A DNA stretch of 64,000 bases from Dillenia suffruticosa (taxonomy: Eukaryota > Streptophyta > Magnoliopsida > Dilleniales > Dilleniaceae). The position numbers and the translations under genes were made by a program. The number at the start of each line of letters is the position of its first letter. Position 1 is the stretch's first letter. A model generated the notes under the pieces. The model saw only the letters and a list, made by a program, of their open reading frames with translations, was not told the origin of the DNA and ran no database searches. Below, piece after piece: positions 59,201 to 64,000 of the stretch. The stretch spans positions 7,972,174-8,036,173 of the forward strand of contig JAVTVX010000002.1 in the NCBI GenBank assembly GCA_033439265.1, in the 5' to 3' direction.

Positions 59201-59707
59201 CATTTGGGCTGGCTACTTAATTTAGGTGGAGGGGATTGTAATATCTTTTGTCTTGAGACTGTTTTTGATCATTCTTGCAGTCATTCACCAACTATAAAAG
59301 TTCCTATTTGTTGGGGAGCACTGGTTAAACTGGTCCACTGGTTTTACTCTGATGAGTTGCCTTACCCTGTCTTTGGGTGTTTATGGGAAAATATGGATCC
59401 AGATGAAAGGCTGAGGGAACTAAAGCCCTTTGCAGAGCTCTGTTGGCTAGCAGAGTTTTGGTTCTTGGAAGAAGTTCAGGAAGAGTGCGTGAGAATTATT
59501 ACATCTCGCCTTGATTCTACTGGGCCCTTGGCTGTTAAAATTATTCAGATTGCCGCTGATCTTTCCCTGTGGAAGTTGGTTGAGGTTGCTGCAAATCACT
59601 TGGCCCCCTTGTACCGTAGTCTATGCGAATCTGGTGATCTTGAAACTCTGGACTCGGAACTGGTTGAAATAATTCGTGCAGCTTCTGTTCGGTTTTTTCA
59701 AGGATAA
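48268..59707 (+). CDS. ARM-fold BTB/POZ protein, At1g04390-like, eight exons
   Basis: The one intact host gene. Exons: 48268-48374, 52009-52120, 55259-55766, 55859-55989, 56079-56521, 56766-57905, 58596-58748 and 59281-59707. All introns are GT-AG and all joins keep frame, giving 1006 residues. It parallels Arabidopsis At1g04390 as I recall it, including MLTLRQRLSHALNLASR near the start, QCTDIEIQKLVVRSISAF, LLSTILWW, SRYPVW, MSLLMEACRLAQITRW and the C-terminal WKLVEVAANHLAP. Residues ~20-660 are helical ARM/HEAT-like repeats. The first BTB-like region begins near residue 676 (EEFSDIQFILRNG). The second spans about 813-905 (FSDVILEAKE, HVHKVILCSSCDYLHALFQSG, LVHWFYSDELP) and is followed by a BACK-like helical tail. 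BTB proteins commonly act as Cullin-3 ubiquitin-ligase adaptors; that role here is inferred. The ATG was chosen for its match to the NRGIS...LTLRQRL start and its position after the GA repeat. Introns 1 and 2 are each over 3 kb and contain transposon DNA. Confidence 0.92.
48998..49750 (+). mobile_element. Inverted-repeat-bounded gene fragment in intron 1
   Basis: The left sequence 48998-49079 read in reverse matches the right sequence 49621-49747. Both have GATGTC.C.GTC.GT.AGCGC then ACATGGGTC, and both end in AAAAAAAC(T/C)CGTTATGAAC. Between them lie a (TC)n tract (49078-49118) and a frame of apparent host-gene origin. This looks like a DNA element that has picked up part of a gene (Pack-type). 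Outer edges and target duplication are not resolved, and superfamily is unknown. Confidence 0.5.
49193..49801 (+). CDS. Membrane-protein-like frame of 202 codons, possibly captured
   Basis: An unspliced frame in intron 1 of the BTB gene. It starts MHQEDPDMEWEIVEYLDDES, an acidic N-terminus, then has MSWVLSKGLNLGKKLVV and two hydrophobic stretches (about residues 41-60 IVVSSAPVLVPSLAVFSSVG and 61-80 IAFSVPFRFVFATYAC). These could be a membrane hairpin like those of small plant membrane proteins. An acidic stretch DKEEEEQMENL follows. From about residue 142 (LMSRSVSATWV) the frame runs into the right inverted repeat, so the C-terminus is not native. I recall similar uncharacterised plant proteins with a KGLNLGKK...SSAPVLLPPL pattern but cannot name one. 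It may be a captured fragment and may not be expressed. Confidence 0.45.
   Translation: MHQEDPDMEWEIVEYLDDESSKEGKMSWVLSKGLNLGKKLVVTRIVVSSAPVLVPSLAVFSSVGIAFSVPFRFVFATYACTDKTMSKLLSRPSTTPSLPVLECGTVVCSDKDVGVYDKEEEEQMENLVEIGLGGELTHDPLHLMSRSVSATWVCECDMGVLVSDHVAVLDRDIKFFLRKKPVMNGKCHCLKPRHHYFWKEKK
50221..50247 (+). repeat. (AG)n microsatellite in intron 1
   Basis: About 13 AG units. Complementary in sequence to the (TC)n tract at 49078-49118 in the same intron. No gene in 49802-50920. Confidence 0.9.
50925..51765. mobile_element. Foldback element, long inverted repeat in intron 1
   Basis: The left arm, about 50925-51320, and the right arm, about 51387-51765, are inverted copies of each other with a loop of only ~66 bp. 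Matched landmarks include AGTAGTAAAGTCAATTTTAT / AGTAGTAAAATCAATTTTCT, GTGTTGATGGGGGATAAGGG in both, and CAACTATTATTATGATAT at the loop edge in both. Arms agree at roughly 75-80% by eye. No coding frame. In size and form this is a foldback MITE. Because it lies inside an intron, the primary transcript could fold into a hairpin of nearly 400 bp. Confidence 0.8.
53107..54697 (-). repeat. Possible solo LTR of gypsy type in intron 2
   Basis: A 1.6-kb stretch inside intron 2 of the BTB gene with no coding capacity. Its minus-strand start, TGTAATGACCATGCCC, is worded like gypsy LTR starts (compare TGTAATACC of the element at 21383). Its plus-strand left edge is TGAAACCCCCCC. Flanks GGGGT and GGGTT are similar but not identical, so the target duplication is doubtful. 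No internal retrotransposon region is present, hence solo. Edges are tentative. Confidence 0.35.
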
Positions 59708-60478
59708 TGCTCATAATGCAGCTTGGCATAGTTTTCCTCCTGTCCATACCGGACCATATCTATAAATCATTTTTTTTTAGCTACATGTAATTTAATATTG
59801 TTTAGGAGAAAAAAAAAACTAAAATTGACTTATGGGTACATTTTTCATTCCAAAATATGGAATTGGTTTTGTGGTGGTTGAATATGAGAACGTTTTAGAG
59901 GGTCCTTTTTCCTTTTAACTAACTTCTTATCTAGAAAATGTGGGTGACAGGAGTATGGTGGTGACTAAGATAAATTTAGGAACCAAAGGTGCCTAACAGC
60001 TCTTTTCTTCACAATTTGGAGGGGTTATGTAGTGAGATAATTAAGCTGATTTCTTTTGGAGGATTTTTTTTTGGGGGGGGATTTGTATTATGATCACGGG
60101 ATTTTTGAATAAAAACTGATTTGCTAATTTATCAATTTCTAAGGTTATCATTTGTGTGCACTATTTAAAGCAATTTTTAAATTAGTTAATATTATTTGCA
60201 ATGGATGAAATTAATCATTATTTGTTTGCAACTTTTTTAAATTAGCCAAGGCCCCTCCTGATTTACTTGTTTGGGAAATTGACCCTGTACCTTGCTAAAC
60301 ATGTATGTGACAGTTCTTCAATAATGTTTTTTAAGCTTATGAGTATTTTTGTAAATCTCAATTATCCATAATGGATCGCCAAGTTTATCTGATTGTGGGT
60401 CGATGGATGAACTTAGTTACGCAATTTGAATGGAAGACTGAAATGGTTTGCAAACGAACTTTAATGACTTTAGCAAAA

Positions 60479-60509
<31 letters not shown>

Positions 60510-60747
60510 GGGGCAATATGGTAACAAAGTGAACTATGGGGGGTTTTTGAATTTTTGTAATCTAGGGGATTGGGTGCCATATGGAAAAACTACAGGGGGT
60601 ATGTATTGCATGTCACCCTAAAACCTTTTTTCTGCATGTTTTTTGTTGGTGAAGCAAGCGAAGTCTGAACCAGAAACTTCATTGATTGGTCTACCTATGA
60701 TTTGCGGGATCTAAATTTATTTCTGCAAGTTTTTGATTGGGAGCTAT
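59708..60747. other. Downstream region of the BTB gene, no further gene
   Basis: Contains the BTB gene's 3' untranslated end (no definite AATAAA at a close distance; AATAAAAAC occurs at 60108) and a TA microsatellite at about 60487-60509. A stretch at 60540-60625 reads AAACTACAGGGGGTATGTAT, wording often found at ends of plant transposons. Nothing else is supported. Confidence 0.5.
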
Positions 60748-61244
60748 TGTTATCAGAGCCACACGGGATAATATTATACGATGTGTAATGCTAAGTTGTT
60801 AAAATTCTAGACGTAGAATATAGGTATATATTCTACCAAAAAAACAGAATATAGGTATATATCGAGTCCTTTCGGTAAAGGTGGCCCCGGCAGTGAGTCC
60901 CTAAGTCCGTTAGTTTACCCGGTATGTTGCAGGTATTTAGTTTGAAAATTATGATTTAAACAATGAATTCTATATTCCGTAGAATTACTAATTCTTCTTA
61001 TTTAACTAGTTCTTCTAAAACTAAGGATATAAGTAGTGAAAAAATAACTATCGAAGATTTTGATAAAAGAATAGATGAATGGAAAATACAAAAATTAAAT
61101 ATAGATCAGATATACAGAGCACTTAAAATCAGTTTGTTTAAAACGGATTATATGATTAAAACTGAAAAAAGAGATATTCAGTTATTAAAATCTTTTGAGA
61201 ATATCCAATTATTTTCTAAAAAATCCAAAGAAAAATATATAAAT

Positions 61245-61296
<52 letters not shown>

Positions 61297-64000
61297 CATA
61301 GAATTAGTCCAAATTGATTTAAAACCCTTAACGAGAGAAGAATTAAATATTTCAATACTAGTAACTCTTAGAGATGTTAGACATAAAAACTTTTCAGATT
61401 CGTTATTAAAAGCTGTTGAATCTAGCTTATGTAAAGGATCAATAACCTTTGATTGCTATCATAATTTGGTAATTTTTTAAATGATAGAAATATTTTAAAA
61501 TCTTTAATTTTACAAATTAAAACACATAATTATGTTATGATATAAGAATCAATTCTAGTTGCTTTAATATACAGAATGCTTTACAAAGCAATGATAACTG
61601 CTTTTGGTTCTAAACAAAAAATTCAATATAAAAAAGAAAAAAACATTATTACTAAATCAAATTTAGTAATTCATAGACCCATTCGTTGGGAAGAAATTAC
61701 TCTTCCAGAAGAATAGACTCTAGGAGCTGTCCTGTCTAAACAGTATAATGATATACTAGAACCAAATACGCAAATAGAACAAATAACTCAATATATAGAT
61801 GGAAATATAAAAATAAGTTTAGGAAAATTTATAGTTTTAGGTTTTTAGAAACATCATCTTCTGATTACTTAGATTTAAGAGGGATATAAAAAATTCCTTC
61901 TGTTATAAATCTACATGATAAAAATTCAATAAAACCATCAAGATACTCTATATCGGATATACCTTCAACTTCATTAAAAAATATAGAATTTGGAAATAAA
62001 ATACCGTAAGTAGTTTCCACAGGGTCCCAAATAGTTGACCAAAACTCCTTTGAATCAACTTCGCCAACACCATCGCTATCACTAAAAATGTAGCAGACGA
62101 AAAAAAAAAAAAATTGAATGTTCTAGAAAAAGAATATGAACTAAATATTTATAAAAAAGATGAATTTAAAATAGATAATGAGTATATAGATAGAGATTTT
62201 TATTCTGGAGAAAATAAAGATAAAAGAGAATGCTATCTTAAAAATTTTGGATATAAAAAAGAAAAAATTCAAGAAAGATATTATAAATACAATAAAAAAT
62301 TAAGATAAATATATATATTTTTGTATGGTTTGAATTATATACTAAAAGTCGTAAAATTAATTATCCATTTAAAATAGTTAGCCCTATAACAAACAGGAAA
62401 AAAAATACTACAGTTCGAAAAACCGTAAATGGCCAAATTATAGATTCAAATTATCCACCCCTTAGAACAATTAAAGTTCCTATAGGCACAAAAGCCATAG
62501 AGATAAATCCTTATAAAAAACCATAGGATAATGATGCTGCAAACTTAAAAAAATATAATTATTCAAAATAATTATACATTTGGTGTATTCTTCTCACTTC
62601 ACCCCCTCTGCCCTATCTAAACTTTATAGGAAAACAGTTGACTATGATAGGAAAGTCCCAGCAAGAGATTAAAAGGAATAAACAAGAATTTTCAGAACCT
62701 ATTAAAATTCAATTCAATAAGATAGTTTCAATATCAAGATCAACTGACCCATTTATTCCTGAAATGAAATAATCTATAAACCAGGATGTAGCAATACTTA
62801 ATAAAAATATAGAATTTAGTTCAGATGAACAGAGTATTTAGGAAGAACCTGAAATAGCAAAACTTCACTAGAACAAACCTAAAATAGAACCTAGAATGTC
62901 TGAACTAGAAATAGGTTATCGACCTAATATTCTAGTACAACCAAAATATAATGCAATTAGTTCTACCTATGTATGGAATATAGATGGAATGAGTGAATAT
63001 CAAACATTAAATTTATTATAGAAAATGACCATGGCATCAAATACATAAAAAGCTCAACTGGGTACAACTAATAGAACGGGGTTTTTTGGGTAATTAAAAG
63101 GATGGTAAGATTTTTATCTCACTAAAGAATAACAATTAGATATCTTAAATGCTATTCAAATAGGTAAAAATTGTGAACTATTCTTGAACCATTTAGGTGA
63201 ATCTATTCAGGATGCAGTATATATATTAATATTTACTATAACACTCCATTTTATAGGTGATTCATCACACTTAAAAGATAAAAAAGCAGATTCATTATCA
63301 AATTTAAGATATAAAAAGCTTAGCAATTTTCAACAGTATAAATCAACCTTTCTAACAAGAGTGATGTTAAGAGAAGATTCTAACCAACCCTTTTGGAAAA
63401 AAAATTTCTGACTGATTTCCCAACCTTTTTCGGAGAAAGTGTTAGAAATAATATTTGAGAAACTTTTAGGAAACAAATAATCCCATATGATCAACTGAAC
63501 TATGGGGAGTTATAAGTTTCACACAAAGGAAGGTTTAAGAATTTGTCAAGATTTAAAACTATAAAAACATTTAAAATGGAAAATGAAGAAAGCTAAAAGA
63601 GAATTAGGGTCATTTTGTGAATAATTTGATCTCAATAAAAATAAAATTATTAATAGAGAATGAAGTAAAAAATATTTCTAAAAATTTTCAAAAGAGGAAT
63701 GTTCTAAAAAATATACGAAAAAATCTTAAAAAACAGGAAGAAGATTATTATAAAAAACCTCAAAAATAGTATTCTAAAAAACAAAAAAATAAACAACATA
63801 GAACTTCAACGGTTAAAACCTTAAAAGATATAGTTTGCTTTAAATGTGGGAAAAACGGGTTACACTCAAAAATATTGTAGAATATCTAAAAAAAAAAAAT
63901 TGAGAATTTCATTTATATGAAGAAACTCTAAATAAAATCTCAATTTTATTAATAGAAAATTCTGATACTGAAATTGAATCAGAAAATTTGATCAGTTTAG
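60748..64000 (+). mobile_element. Endogenous caulimovirid (pararetrovirus) fossil, partial
   Basis: A plus-strand viral fossil that runs off the right edge. At its start TGTTATCAGAGCCA (60748-60761) is one base from the tRNA-Met primer site used by plant pararetroviruses. Following parts, in order: an N-terminal region (about 60963-61250), a movement-protein region (about 61300-61850, with SLCKGSITFDCYHNL and IHRPIRWEEITLPEE wording), a lysine/glutamate-rich linker, then a coat-protein region (about 62930-63890) ending in a CCHC-type zinc finger starting CFKCGKNGLHS (about 63838). Reverse transcriptase would lie beyond the window. The fossil is much more AT-rich than the gene before it. There are tens of breaks and a TA microsatellite (61250-61291), so it is dead and old. 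Genome plan and wording recall florendoviruses or petuviruses; the genus is not certain. Confidence 0.8.

Overview
The window looks like nuclear DNA of a eudicot plant. It is AT-rich, has one long intron-containing host gene and is otherwise packed with nested transposable elements of types typical of flowering plants. It also holds a relic of plastid DNA and an integrated pararetrovirus fossil. The species cannot be named from sequence alone.

Layout. 1-1690 is the end of an old Ty3/gypsy fossil. 1691-31880 is a low-complexity-free block of old, locally duplicated sequence: about three tandem copies of an exon-like unit that I cannot identify. It has been split by later insertions. These are an old Ty1/copia element on the minus strand (2185-9964), a short CACTA-like element (10198-11503), a young Ty1/copia element on the plus strand (12233-19403, 5-bp target duplication AGAAT) and a young, internally reduced Ty3/gypsy chromovirus (21383-26559, target duplication CTGCA). 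The old copia element itself contains about 670 bp of plastid DNA from rps12 (intron 1 half, exon 2 and the start of intron 2). 31880-43661 holds a GRF zinc-finger gene remnant, a degenerate CACTA-like repeat array, a clean 2.75-kb non-autonomous CACTA element (35590-38338, target duplication ATT) and a truncated copia element of the same family as the first two (about 38970-43661). 43969-48125 is a Mutator-like element with ~160-bp inverted ends. It is filled with three kinds of tandem repeat, a triplicated exon pair and a SINE.

The only intact host gene runs from 48268 to 59707. It has eight exons that splice in phase to a 1006-residue ARM-fold/BTB protein of the Arabidopsis At1g04390 type, a presumed substrate adaptor. 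The Mutator-like element ends about 140 bp before its start codon, so the element probably supplies or borders its promoter. Intron 1 holds a gene fragment bracketed by inverted repeats and an ~0.85-kb foldback element. Intron 2 probably holds a solo LTR. From about 60748 to the end of the window lies a heavily decayed endogenous caulimovirid with a tRNA-Met primer site, movement-protein and coat-protein regions; it continues beyond the window.

I do not see a new enzymatic or defence system. The most unusual things are the plastid rps12 relic inside a retrotransposon, tRNA-like pol III heads in two CACTA-type elements, a GC-rich cassette carrying four copies of a perfect 24-bp palindrome, and the Mutator-like element next to the BTB gene. 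Splice sites and element ends were read by eye; identities are estimates unless a count is given.
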